A program made the position numbers and the translations under genes. Shown here piece by piece: positions 47,101-54,910 of a DNA stretch of 64,000 nucleotides. The notes beneath the pieces were generated by a model that ran no database searches, had not been told where the DNA came from, and saw nothing but the letters and a program-made list of their open reading frames with translations. The stretch spans positions 4,030,001 to 4,094,000 of the forward strand of contig AP014633.1 of assembly GCA_000828835.1 (NCBI GenBank), read 5' to 3'. The first letter of the stretch is position 1; every line of letters begins with the position of its first letter. Source of the stretch: Thioploca ingrica (GTDB lineage: Bacteria; Pseudomonadota; Gammaproteobacteria; Beggiatoales; Beggiatoaceae).

Positions 47101-47283
47101 GCTTATAATGGCAAACGGTTACTGAAAGCACGTCTTAATCATTCCGATCGACAACGGTCAAAAGCGGTAACTGATTTATCTGAACACATTTTCTCTAAAA
47201 CAATTCGTTCTAGTGACCAACTTATTTTCCCTATCCAGCGGCTAACACCGATGCCACCGGTTAATATCAACCAGAAAAAGTAA
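44134..47283 (+). CDS. Secreted papain-like (C1) peptidase with CARDB repeats
   Basis: A 1049-residue exported protein with a signal at about 1-30. Order: a cadherin/Ig-like domain (about 150-235, GSDPDGDTIAFEL), then a C1A peptidase (about 285-510) with oxyanion Gln296, catalytic Cys302 (GKQNSCVAWS), His444 (GEHAVTVVGYDDG) and Asn465 (VMNSWGTDWGDQGFFW), then three CARDB-like domains (starting near 540, 680 and 830), each opening with LPNLAIK or LPDLVAD. All catalytic residues are kept, so it is probably active. No propeptide of the papain type is evident. Likely cell-surface or secreted protein processing. Confidence 0.9.
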   Translation: MNQRFQRFLNILGIVILGVLLSLSNTLVAQTCQPQYVLGSDQLHLPCIDWLSDPATRTVYQADLVLTDPEALLFKWVTTTPLAEPSPEVGAIFEPNSKNLYIPFIEVQTAPTVMTPYQVTLQEGSSGVLSIIQAIPLPDPNNHPPTVTPVSIQINPSLSYQKVKLTGSDPDGDTIAFELVAPSQGEGYTVAYITSSNILYIMTKPDFRGEIKLPYRATDGRIFSQAADVTITVTDSKMDEKFFFGSKEVSAREFAGMPSLRLRSGLNMSSSGETQGQSTLPSKVDLSAQFPTPGYQGKQNSCVAWSIAYAVKSYQEVLEKSWSLDTKDHLFSPAFIYNSMNNGMDNGLKVNEALNWVVDHGVATLATMPYQESDFSTQPTIAALQEAQSYKPKEWGTMKSNKDIKTSLANNQPVIITMAAFNSFKNLKGTDSVYNTADTWIGEHAVTVVGYDDGHAGGGAFKVMNSWGTDWGDQGFFWLPYDFTYTQVQINGEDTGSLISGAYVVVDQGNTTTNTVAVQPPPTTNGPPIVPSGPLPNLAIKDLQIQASYEQLQSGVGGKLQYTIENRGVTTVPSQSAWVDLILSTNPHLSQPDYRHDPSPYYFLNNQMISSELAAGQSVTQTIESFMIPPAISSGEYYLYLIVDGFDKVNNKPLDETDKSDNLKKVMENSLLFFSKEGNTTTTKDLPNLAIKTWQADYDTFQPGAQGKLQYTVANTGLGTVPANSVWVGLILSKNSKLSFNDYYYDEFYLLAGEIIDSELATGDGKTRDENNVLSFSFPSELPPARYYLYLVVDVHDKVNNQPIIESDYQDNISIADATKTLIVEGTTPLPDLVADFWFVEWNHQTGEGKLDYAIKNTGVSAAQAGWNISLILSSLEHFDNQGNPNQIILWQKLIDQTLEAGFDPTANPPSVFYVTQDNPVPVHVYQDLNGKPVPPGSYDLIFQLDSNKAVKEYDEGNDFYSGIIVEMPRLPPPPPNIAPRRKGEVTQQAYNGKRLLKARLNHSDRQRSKAVTDLSEHIFSKTIRSSDQLIFPIQRLTPMPPVNINQKK

Positions 47284-47310
47284 ACTGGTTTCTTTTTTCC
47301 CTCACCCCAA

Positions 47311-47331
47311 CCCTCTCCCAAAGGGAGAGGG
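47311..47331. repeat. CCCTCTCCC/GGGAGAGGG hairpin
   Basis: A perfect 9-bp stem with an AAA loop, 27 bp after the protease stop. No T-run follows on the plus strand. Next to it lies a single CTTAAGTTAATGGCATTG end (47343-47360) of the inverted-repeat family seen at 4438 and 19899, so this may be a truncated copy. Confidence 0.6.
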
Positions 47332-47427
47332 AGCAAAAATGACTTAAGTTAATGGCATTGAGTGTTTACCCCGATGAGTCACAATATTATAAATTCAGCA
47401 CCCGCGAATTATTTTTAGGAATAAATT

Positions 47428-48918
47428 ATGTTGAGCAAAAAACTTTACTTTTTTAATGGTAAGGGGAAATTCTTTGTATTTCTTATACTTCTCCTAAATC
47501 CGATACTGACTCCCGCTTTAGCTGATACCCCGGCTATTATTTTTCAATGGGGTACGTTGGGAGATCAAGCCGAGCAACTGAATGAACCTTACGGGGTAGC
47601 GGTGGATAGCGAAGGTTATATTTATATCACTGATAAATTTAACCATCGGATTCAAAAATTGAATTCCACTGGTATTTGGATAACCAACTGGGGTAGTTTT
47701 GGTACCCAAGCCGGTCAATTTCATAATCCCACCGGTATCGCTGTTAATAGCAAAAATCAGATCTATGTTGCGGATACTTTTAATCATCGCATTCAAAAAT
47801 TTACTCGTGATGGTGAATTTATCCGGCAATGGGGTAGCTTTGGTACTCAGCCGGGACAATTTCAATTCCCCGCCGGAATAGCTGTAGATAAATTAGATAA
47901 TGTCTATGTCACCAGTGTGTTAGGACATGAGGTGCAAAAGTTTACCCAGAATGGGATTTTTTTACTCGCTCAGTGGGGTGGTAGTGGTACTGCAGCAGGA
48001 AAATTCAATCAACCGCATGGCATTGCAGTGGATAACGATAACCAAGTTTATGTGGTCGATAAAGTCAATCATCGCATCCAAAAATTTGATAACCAAGGTA
48101 ATTTCATCAGCCAATGGGGAAGCCAGGGTGCTGCAGAAGGTCAATTCATCTATCCAACCGCTATAGCCATTGATAGTCAAAATAATAGCTATGTTACTGA
48201 TACGGGCAACCGGCGAGTGCAAAAGTTCAACAGTAGTGGCACTTTTTTATCTCAATGGAATGGTGCTGAAACTAACGCCGAGGCTCAATTTCAATCTCCG
48301 CAAGGAATAGCCGTTGATCAATTGGGCAATATTTATGTCATTGACAAAGAGAAGCACCGTCTCCAAAAATTCGCTTCCCCAGCGACACCAGTGCTAGAAG
48401 TTTTCCAGGCGTCTTCCTGCCCAACAGACCGTGCCTCCATTTATCAATTTTGTACTGCTAATAATCAAGCCTTGGCTTGTCAGACCGTTATTGAAGCCAC
48501 CAGTAGCGTTTCTAAAGCCGTTTTTGCTTGTGATGCGATTAATAAAGGCTTGATTTCTAACTCTACGGTCAAAGCAGCAGCCACTTTACGTGGCGGTATT
48601 TTAACGGGCTACATTATCAATCAAGGTACCATTGCTGACTTTGAATTTCGTGGTGCTTCTCTTCAAGGTGGCACGTTAGCCGGGACGATTATTAACAGCA
48701 GTTCCATCGGGGGTTGGTTTCAAGATGTGCATTTAGCCGCTAATACGCACCTTAGTGGTGGTAAACTCAAAGGTAATATTAGTGGAGAAGTGAATGCCCC
48801 AGCACTGTTAGAAAATTTAGAAGTTTTGCCAGGTAGCCAATTATCCGGAGTTAAGATCGGTGCTAATGTAAAACTCGCTAAAAATGTAGAGTTAAATGAA
48901 AATGTTATCCGGAATTAG
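47428..48918 (+). CDS. Secreted NHL-repeat beta-propeller protein
   Basis: A 496-residue exported protein (signal about 1-33). Six NHL repeats of about 47 residues fill residues 38-325, each with the form GIAVD...YVTD..NHRIQKF and QWGSFGT..GQF; six is the number needed for a closed propeller. A Cys-containing linker follows, then a C-terminal region of short LRGGILTGYIINQG-type turns (about 385-490), which looks like a small beta-helix. A binding or scaffold function is inferred; ligand unknown. Confidence 0.9.
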   Translation: MLSKKLYFFNGKGKFFVFLILLLNPILTPALADTPAIIFQWGTLGDQAEQLNEPYGVAVDSEGYIYITDKFNHRIQKLNSTGIWITNWGSFGTQAGQFHNPTGIAVNSKNQIYVADTFNHRIQKFTRDGEFIRQWGSFGTQPGQFQFPAGIAVDKLDNVYVTSVLGHEVQKFTQNGIFLLAQWGGSGTAAGKFNQPHGIAVDNDNQVYVVDKVNHRIQKFDNQGNFISQWGSQGAAEGQFIYPTAIAIDSQNNSYVTDTGNRRVQKFNSSGTFLSQWNGAETNAEAQFQSPQGIAVDQLGNIYVIDKEKHRLQKFASPATPVLEVFQASSCPTDRASIYQFCTANNQALACQTVIEATSSVSKAVFACDAINKGLISNSTVKAAATLRGGILTGYIINQGTIADFEFRGASLQGGTLAGTIINSSSIGGWFQDVHLAANTHLSGGKLKGNISGEVNAPALLENLEVLPGSQLSGVKIGANVKLAKNVELNENVIRN

Positions 48919-49094
48919 CCCGCGTAGGATGCGGTGAGGAACGAACCGCATCATTTCGCGAATGTACAACAATCCTCTTTCGCAAAAATACCTTGCTTGG
49001 CGTAACAGCTTTAGAATAAAATAAATTTTCAAAATTAGCTACGTTTTACTCCATTCACCTGGCGATATTTTCCCTATGGGGGGGAGGGTTCACT

Positions 49095-49871
49095 ATGTTA
49101 TTTTTGAAACAAAAAAAACGTCCGTCAACCGTCAACCGTCAACCGTCAACCGTCAACCGTCAACCGTCAACCGTCAACCGTCAACCGTCAACCAAAAATA
49201 GCGTCAATACCTTGACGCCGCTGTCAAGTGTTATTGCCAGAATTATCCTCGTCATTAACGATGTCCCCCTTCATTTTACTTTAGTAGTCAATACTTTCAG
49301 TGAGTTTGGTTTGGAGGTCATCGTTGCACACGGCAGTCAAGAAAAACTGGCCAAAGCACCACCCGTGTTATCGAATATTACCCGACTAGATGTCAATCAG
49401 CTTATTCATGAACAGCAGGAGGTATTAATACAAATAATCACACCTCCCGAAATAGATCAACTGTTTCGACAAATTGCAGAACATTTAGCGGTTTATGAGC
49501 CAACCTCCTCAAACTCTCAAACCATTGATGACGATTTAGTGATTGCCCATCTAACGTTCGTCTATCAAGCCCGAGATTTATTATTAGCGCATTGGCAAGA
49601 ACCCCCTTCTTTAAAACAATTAGCCCACCAGGTTGGGACGAATCCCAATAAGCTCTCAAAAGCCTTCCAACAACACTTCGGCATGACGGTGTTTGATTAT
49701 TTACGTGAACATCGCTTAGCCAAGGCGCAAGATCTGTTATGCCACAGTACCCTCCCGATCCAACAGATAGCTGACACCGTGGGTTATCAGAATCACAGCG
49801 ATTTTACCGCGACCTTCAAACAGCGTTTTGGCTTAACCCCGCGCCAGTATCGTCAGCATTTTGGCTCATAA
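49095..49871 (+). CDS. AraC-family regulator with a 7-bp repeat tract at its 5' end
   Basis: A 258-residue predicted transcription regulator. The C-terminal AraC DNA-binding domain (about 160-258) is complete: PPSLKQLAHQVGTNPNKLSKAF, VFDYLREHRLAKAQDLL, IQQIADTVGYQNHSDFTATF and FGLTPRQYR. The middle (about 50-150) resembles the regulator group that reads its own N-terminal sensor. Residues 9-33 are encoded by ten copies of CGTCAAC and read PSTVNRQ repeatedly. ATG 49095 has a GGGGAGGG ribosome site, so translation probably begins before the repeats. Change of repeat number would shift frame. Confidence 0.8.
   Translation: MLFLKQKKRPSTVNRQPSTVNRQPSTVNRQPSTKNSVNTLTPLSSVIARIILVINDVPLHFTLVVNTFSEFGLEVIVAHGSQEKLAKAPPVLSNITRLDVNQLIHEQQEVLIQIITPPEIDQLFRQIAEHLAVYEPTSSNSQTIDDDLVIAHLTFVYQARDLLLAHWQEPPSLKQLAHQVGTNPNKLSKAFQQHFGMTVFDYLREHRLAKAQDLLCHSTLPIQQIADTVGYQNHSDFTATFKQRFGLTPRQYRQHFGS
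49123..49192 (+). repeat. Ten tandem copies of the heptamer CGTCAAC
   Basis: Exact 7-bp units begin at 49123 and run without a mismatch to 49192. They lie inside the AraC-type coding frame, 28 bp after its ATG. The unit length is not divisible by three, and the tract contains no stop in any forward frame. Confidence 0.95.
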
Positions 49872-50005
49872 TCTGGGGATAGGTTCATTTTTTCCCTAAT
49901 CAGGTCAAAAAATAGTGACGCAAACCACATTTTTTTACACGTAAACCACATTTTTTTGGAAACAGGGTTGTTAGAATATCGTTCGTTAAAGGATTTAATC
50001 GGTTA

Positions 50006-50124
50006 GCTCGCTACCAAGCTCTGCTTGGTAGTGTTTTCCGGCGAAGCTCTGCTTCGCGTACGGTCTCGCTTCGCCAAGCTGAGCTTGGCAAACAAGCATT
50101 ACCAAGTAGAACTTGGTAGCGAGC
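50006..50124. repeat. GCTCGCTACCAAG nested palindrome, complete copy
   Basis: Ends GCTCGCTACCAAG (50006-50018) and CTTGGTAGCGAGC (50112-50124) are perfect inverted repeats. Between them are four smaller hairpins: TACCAAGCTCTGCTTGGTA, CGAAGCTCTGCTTCG, GCCAAGCTGAGCTTGGC and TACCAAGTAGAACTTGGTA. Partial copies are at 32871-32945 and about 51571-51590. Confidence 0.8.
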
Positions 50125-50160
50125 AATCTATTATTGTGGCCACTAAACCCATATTAGCCC

Positions 50161-50246
50161 GCGTAGGGTGTATAAGCGAAGCGTCATACACCACTTTCCT
50201 GATTCGATGAAGGTGGATGGCGGCTGGCGCCTTATCCACCCTACGC
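50161..50246. repeat. GCGTAGGGTG palindrome
   Basis: Perfect 10-bp inverted ends at 50161-50170 and 50237-50246, with an inner GGTGGATGGCGG...CCTTATCCACC hairpin. Family of the GTAGGGTG palindromes. Confidence 0.7.
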
Positions 50247-50276
50247 CTGCTGCTATGCACTGAATAAAGAGAGTCA

Positions 50277-50393
50277 GGTAGGGTGGGCAAAAGCGAAGCG
50301 TTGCCCACCTCTCTTCCATTGACAGTGGGCAAAATGCCGTGTGAGTTTCGTTATCACGCTACCGACATTGGATGGCATTTCGCCCACCCTACC
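50277..50393. repeat. GGTAGGGTGGGC palindrome
   Basis: Perfect 12-bp inverted ends at 50277-50288 and 50382-50393. The inner part holds GCGAAGCGTTGCCCACC and a GGGCAAAATGCC / GGCATTTCGCCC pair, so it may be two nested copies. Confidence 0.7.
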
Positions 50394-50435
50394 GGGCTAT
50401 AACAGTATGAATCAAACTAAATTAATAACCGGTTA

Positions 50436-50819
50436 TTAACGGATATAATGGACGGTTATTGGTAAGTTTAGAAGAGTCCAAATTTTATCTGTGGTGTAAA
50501 CCGGTGCATTTAAATCAATTGCTAAACTCAGACAAGCTCTATCTCCTAAAGATAATCCGTGTTCTTTTGTTTTCAGCCATAATTCTGCGGCTAATTCAGC
50601 TTGTGTTACAGTAAAAGGTTGAATGACTAACCCCAACATTTCTAATTCATCCCGCATTCCTCGTGTATCCACCTGTTTAGCAATTGCTTTTTGTACAACT
50701 TCAGACCAATTGACACTGCTCATGACGGATGGGAATAAAATCGCATCAATTAATTCACTGCCCTTTTCCTCCTGTAAGTAAGCTAATAACGCTGAGGCAT
50801 CTAATACCGATTGCATCAA
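50436..50819 (-). CDS. VapC-type PIN-domain toxin
   Basis: A 127-residue PIN-domain ribonuclease. It has the opening SVLDASALLAYLQEE with the first Asp (residue 7), NWSEV with the Glu, GLSLGDRACLSLA with a third acidic residue, and TTDKIWTLL near the end. Length and motif spacing are normal for VapC. It overlaps the AbrB-type antitoxin by 4 bp. Confidence 0.87.
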   Translation of the reverse strand: MMQSVLDASALLAYLQEEKGSELIDAILFPSVMSSVNWSEVVQKAIAKQVDTRGMRDELEMLGLVIQPFTVTQAELAAELWLKTKEHGLSLGDRACLSLAIDLNAPVYTTDKIWTLLNLPITVHYIR

Positions 50820-51067
50820 CGATTTTCCTGAATAGCTTCGTGACGGCGAGTTTGAATGAGTTCATCAGCAAGGCTTAGTGAATCAAGATGCTTAAAACGA
50901 CTTTTGAGTTTTTGTTTAACAACCGTGTTTTTTTCAAGGATTAATCGGTCATTTTCTAAATGAGCCAGTAAAATATCCCCCGCTTTAATCCCGAGTGCTT
51001 GTTGCACTGCTAAAGGTAAAATAAGTTGTCCTTGTGCATCTAATTGTAAAGAAATTGAAGAAGTCAT
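50816..51067 (-). CDS. AbrB-type antitoxin of the vapBC pair
   Basis: An 83-residue protein with an N-terminal SpoVT/AbrB DNA-binding fold (ISLQLDAQGQLILPLAVQQALGIKAGD) and a charged C-terminal tail that would bind the PIN toxin. A GGACACCTCC stretch precedes its ATG. Probably autoregulatory, as in the family. Confidence 0.85.
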   Translation of the reverse strand: MTSSISLQLDAQGQLILPLAVQQALGIKAGDILLAHLENDRLILEKNTVVKQKLKSRFKHLDSLSLADELIQTRRHEAIQENR

Positions 51068-51107
51068 TGGAGGTGTCCTTATCTGATAGGCTGGTTGTTA
51101 TTAGCAA

Positions 51108-51140
51108 GTAGCCTGGCTGAAACTAAAGTGAAATTCAGGG
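51108..51140. repeat. Single arm of a GTAGCCTGG palindrome
   Basis: GTAGCCTGGCTGAAACTAAA followed by GTGAAATTCAGGG matches the left arm of 7459-7566; the right arm is absent. It lies upstream of the vapBC pair. Confidence 0.5.
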
Positions 51141-51215
51141 AAACGAATATTTATTAGAATATTCTATATTCTATACTCACTCCAAAGTCAACTACGTTAA
51201 CACGCGTAAGGTCAC

Positions 51216-51355
51216 TTATAAACTATGTATTTGATGATAAGGCGGTAAGAGTTGATTGAGAAAATCGGTCAGTAAATCTTTATTACCTTCTTCACCAAAG
51301 AGTTTTTTAAAACCAAAATCGGTATAGGAGTTAAGATAACGTGATATGGAATTTG
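51216..51355 (-). pseudogene. Rpn/PD-(D/E)XK family nuclease, N-terminal remnant
   Basis: About 46 residues match the start of the recombination-promoting nuclease (Rpn/transposase_31) family: RYLNSYTDFGFKKLFGEEGN followed by KDLLTDFLNQLLPPYHQIHSL, then a stop. Full-length members are about 250-330 residues, so this is a decayed fragment. Its 5' side runs into a GTAGGGTGCGTTAGGCG palindrome (51362-51405) that supplies an accidental ATG. These nucleases are very numerous in Beggiatoaceae and cyanobacteria (established for the groups). Confidence 0.75.
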
Positions 51356-51361
51356 GAGCAA

Positions 51362-51405
51362 GGTAGGGTGCGTTAGGCGTTAGCCGTAACGCACCCTTTA
51401 AAAAT
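51362..51405. repeat. GTAGGGTGCGTTAGGCG palindrome
   Basis: AGGTAGGGTGCGTTAGGCG and CCGTAACGCACCCTTT form a hairpin. It abuts the broken start of the nuclease remnant, as another copy abuts the transposase remnant at 22085. Confidence 0.65.
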
Positions 51406-51410
51406 ATCAT

Positions 51411-52093
51411 TTAAGCCAGCACAGCCCAGATGAAACATAGTGGAATCTGGGAATGGGATTCTTCGACAGTTCCCACATTCTACTTGGTTTCATGCGAGCT
51501 ACTCGCTAAAAGCCAGGTAGGGTGGGTAAACGTCCTTTTGTTTGCCCACCGTTAGCTCTTCCTTGTAAAACTTGGTAACGAGCAATAAGTACCAATTCCC
51601 CCTCCTTTTTAGTTCCCTAAACTTGATTTTTAGTTGCTATTAACATATTATTAAAAATGTACAGTTGAATTCATAATTTATTGATTTTAATTAATAGTTA
51701 TATTGCGTTGAAGCATATTAACCAGTTGAAATAGTTTAATTCTAGGTGGATTTTCTTAGTAATAAGAAAGTGATATATGAGACATGACGGCAATATCTTG
51801 GTGCTATGTCGTCAGTTGGTAGGTAAACAGCGCAACTTTATGGGTGAGAATTGTTGGGTATGAGATGACCACGCGACTACTATTGGTTGAGATAAACCGG
51901 TAGTCAGGAGCGATATTCATCAACCCAATATTCAAGAGAGCCTATGACCAAATGAAAATGATCGGCTTTCCTGATAATGCCTCGTTGAGAGGAATATTGG
52001 AATAAGCCGCTCATTTTTGGTCATTCAACTATCCCTTTCAACTGCATAAAGTTGTAGGAAATTATCTTCTTCTTTATAAGAGAGAAACTTGCT
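51411..52093. other. 683-bp gap: diverged repeats, then AT-rich leader
   Basis: The left part holds a diverged CAGCCCAGATGAA...TTTCATGCGAGCT element (51423-51502), a GGTAGGGTGGGTAAACG...GTTTGCCCACC hairpin (51512-51552) and a fragment of the ACCAAG family (51571-51590). From about 51600 to 52093 the sequence is AT-rich and without recognised features; it should contain the promoter of the LRR protein gene. Confidence 0.5.
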
Positions 52094-54910
52094 GTGATGA
52101 CCAACCAATCCTTAACAACAAGATCATTTTTTGATCGTTTTTTATTGCTTTTGTGTTTGATCCTTTTCTTCAATTTATTTTGGTTGCCCAGTGTATTAGC
52201 GGCAACTGATTGCACCCGTACAAATTCTCAAAATTCTCGAGCTGAATGTCAAGCGCTGGTTAATTTTTACAACAGTACTGATGGTGAACATTGGTCGGAT
52301 AGTCCTAGTAATAACTGGAATGTGACGAATACACCTTGTACTTGGGCGGGAATAACGTGTAATAATGGACGCGTTATTAAGATTGATAGAAAAGACAAAA
52401 ATCTGAAAGGTTCTATTCCCGATTTAAGTACTTTGACTGAGTTGCAATATCTTGATCTCAGTAAGAACCACTTAAACGGTTCTATTGAAATACCTAATAG
52501 TCTGACCCAATTAAGAAATCTCCAACTCGATCACAATCAACTCACTGGTGCTATTCCTGATTTAAGTCATTTAGAATTTTTAGAAGTTCTCTATCTAGGC
52601 GACAACTTACTAGAAGAGGGTACCATTCCTGAATGGATAAAGAATTTGACTCGATTGAGAACACTCGGTTTAAGCAATAGCCAACGAATTGGTACTATTC
52701 CAGAATGGATAAATAGTTTAGCTACCTTAAAATATCTTCAACTTGATCACAACCAACTAACGGGTTCTATTCCCAATTTAAGTTATTTAATTCAGTTAAA
52801 ATGGCTTTTTTTGAATAATAACCGTCTAACGGGTTCTATTCCTGATTTAAGTAAATCGACTACTTTAGAAATTCTCTCTCTAGAAAGTAATAACCTCTCT
52901 GGTTCGATTCCAACTTCATTAAGCAACCTAACTAATCTAACTCACTTAAATTTAGGCTATAATCGGTTAATCGCTCAAGATGAAACACTGTTAAATTTTT
53001 TGAATGGAAAAAATCCGACTTGGAAACAAACTCAAACGGTACCGCCTACCGACATCAAAACCAAAACCCTATCAAAAAACAGTGTTGAAGTCAGTTGGAC
53101 ACCGATTTTGTATACCGGTGATGGTGGTTATTATCAAGTCAAATATGCCACTATTCCCAATGGCTCCTACACCCCAACAACCAGTACAACGGCTGATAAA
53201 AATGCAACTAACTATATAGTCAATGAGTTATTACCGGACACCACTTATTATTTTGTGATAGAAACCTACACCCCGCCACATCAGTTAAATCAAAACGAAT
53301 TAGTAAGTGAGTTGAGTCCCCCAATATCCGCAAACACAACCGTTACTCCACTGCCAACACCACTATCATCAAACCCATTAAATCCAGACGAATCAACGAA
53401 TAAATCAAGTCCCCCAGTGTCAGCAACCACAACACTTACTCCACCGCCAATACCACTATCATCAAACCCATTAAATCCAGACGAATCAACGAGTAAATCG
53501 AGTTCCCCAGTGCCAGCAACCACAACCGTTACTCTACCACCAACACCACTATCATCAAACCCATTAAATCCAGACGAATCAACGAATAAATCAAGTTCCC
53601 CAATGCCAGCAACCACAGCCGTTACCCCAACGCTAGTACCACTATCACCAACTATGAATCTAACTATTGCTTTTGGAGGAGATGGTCACGGTCAGGTAAC
53701 GACTAATCCCAGTGGCTTAGATTGTGACAGTCATGAGCAAAAATGTTCTTATTCTTACGAGACAGCGAGTTGGGTTGAGCTGATCGCTACACCGGCGGCT
53801 TATTCTGAGTTTACCGGTTGGGTTGGTTACCAAAGTGATTGTGATGACGGTAAGTTATTTATGAGTGATTATCGCTATTGTATGGCGTATTTTGAGCGAT
53901 TACGTTTTCCCTTGACAGTAACTATAGTCGGTCAAGGTAAAGTCAACAGTATGCCTACCGGAATTGAATGTGGTACTCAATGCCGATATCGGTTTGAACT
54001 CAATACCCAAGTCACCCTAATGACAACACCAGATACCCATTGGCAATTCAAACAATGGCAAGGCGATTGTGATGCCAAGGGTTTAGTGATAATGAATAAA
54101 GAAAAACAGTGCGAGGCTATTTTTGTAACCGTCAGTTCTGACACTAGCGGAGTACCTCTAACACCACACAGCGACACGAATTTCTCCATTGATCCAGCTA
54201 TTTACTCCAATATTCCTAATGAGGGAGTGCCACCACTGGTAGTGAATCCTGGGTTTTATAATTTTGATAACCTCACGGTAGGAAATCTTTCCCCAGCCCA
54301 AGTGATTACGGTGACTAATGCGGGTAATACGGATTTGCAGTTGGGGCAACTCACCGTATCGAGTAACGAATTTATCTTAGCCGAAGCTTGTTCTAATCAA
54401 ATACTGAGTGCGGGTAATCATTGCGCCGCTACGGTCAGCTTTCAACCACAATTAGCGGGAGTGAAGACGGCTTATCTGGCTATTCCTATTGATAATCCCA
54501 AGCAAACTACGGTAACGGTCGTCACCTTAACCGGTAAGGGTGATATCATGACAGACCCAACCCGCCTGACCGGAAACACCAGCTATCTCGTTGGAGATGA
54601 CACCATTAGTTCACCGCTGTTAGTTACCTTTATGTCACCATTGGCGGCGGCGGTAACACCCGCCGGAGTTGAACTCAATTGGGAAATCGCCGCAACCAAT
54701 CGCAATCAAATCGCCGAAATTCATCTCTGGAAAGCCCAAGCGGTGAAGGGCAATTGTCCTGAAGATATTCATCAATATGACCCGAAGACCGCCGTAGAAC
54801 TAGCCAATCAACCTCATCTGGATTATCAAGGAACGAATACGACTTGTTATGGATTACAAGTGATTGAGTATAATGGTGACGTCACTTGGTATATTACTCA
54901 AGCTAGGTAA
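52094..54910 (+). CDS. Secreted multidomain leucine-rich-repeat protein
   Basis: A 938-residue exported protein. Signal about 1-35 (ending VLA); an N-terminal cap like that of plant-type LRR proteins (CQALVNFYNSTDGEHW, CTWAGITCNNG); about nine LRRs of the GSIPDLS..L.YLDLS.N kind (about 90-300); a fibronectin type III domain (about 315-405); a Pro/Ser/Thr linker with three 31-residue repeats (PLSSNPLNPDEST); two bacterial InlB-like repeats (about 525-680); and an ASPM/SPD-2/Hydin-type Ig domain (about 725-820). The ATG is close to an upstream GAGAAAC. It is probably a cell-surface binding protein. Confidence 0.88.
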   Translation: MMTNQSLTTRSFFDRFLLLLCLILFFNLFWLPSVLAATDCTRTNSQNSRAECQALVNFYNSTDGEHWSDSPSNNWNVTNTPCTWAGITCNNGRVIKIDRKDKNLKGSIPDLSTLTELQYLDLSKNHLNGSIEIPNSLTQLRNLQLDHNQLTGAIPDLSHLEFLEVLYLGDNLLEEGTIPEWIKNLTRLRTLGLSNSQRIGTIPEWINSLATLKYLQLDHNQLTGSIPNLSYLIQLKWLFLNNNRLTGSIPDLSKSTTLEILSLESNNLSGSIPTSLSNLTNLTHLNLGYNRLIAQDETLLNFLNGKNPTWKQTQTVPPTDIKTKTLSKNSVEVSWTPILYTGDGGYYQVKYATIPNGSYTPTTSTTADKNATNYIVNELLPDTTYYFVIETYTPPHQLNQNELVSELSPPISANTTVTPLPTPLSSNPLNPDESTNKSSPPVSATTTLTPPPIPLSSNPLNPDESTSKSSSPVPATTTVTLPPTPLSSNPLNPDESTNKSSSPMPATTAVTPTLVPLSPTMNLTIAFGGDGHGQVTTNPSGLDCDSHEQKCSYSYETASWVELIATPAAYSEFTGWVGYQSDCDDGKLFMSDYRYCMAYFERLRFPLTVTIVGQGKVNSMPTGIECGTQCRYRFELNTQVTLMTTPDTHWQFKQWQGDCDAKGLVIMNKEKQCEAIFVTVSSDTSGVPLTPHSDTNFSIDPAIYSNIPNEGVPPLVVNPGFYNFDNLTVGNLSPAQVITVTNAGNTDLQLGQLTVSSNEFILAEACSNQILSAGNHCAATVSFQPQLAGVKTAYLAIPIDNPKQTTVTVVTLTGKGDIMTDPTRLTGNTSYLVGDDTISSPLLVTFMSPLAAAVTPAGVELNWEIAATNRNQIAEIHLWKAQAVKGNCPEDIHQYDPKTAVELANQPHLDYQGTNTTCYGLQVIEYNGDVTWYITQAR
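53335..53645 (+). repeat. 93-bp in-frame tandem repeat in the LRR gene
   Basis: The phrase CACTATCATCAAACCCATTA recurs at 53361, 53454 and 53547, exactly 93 bp apart, and a partial fourth begins at 53640. Units are near identical and encode a 31-residue Pro/Ser/Thr linker, so the copy number probably changes without shifting frame. Confidence 0.9.

Larger units (their letters stand above)
49872..50435. other. 564-bp intergenic palindrome cluster
   Basis: No gene seen. From left to right: two CCACATTTTTTT stretches (49925-49954), the complete CCAAGCTCTGCTTGG element (50006-50124), a GCGTAGGGTG palindrome (50161-50246) and a GGTAGGGTGGGC palindrome (50277-50393). It separates the AraC gene from a convergent vapBC pair. 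Confidence 0.75.

Noticed and set aside
49123-49192. CRISPR-like array
   Set aside because: The units are 7 bp, directly adjacent, without spacers, and lie within a coding frame. No cas gene is present.
53290-53616. 108-codon minus-strand frame rich in GLDLFVDSSGFNGFDD repeats
   Set aside because: It is the antisense shadow of the 93-bp repeat in the LRR gene; no start signals.
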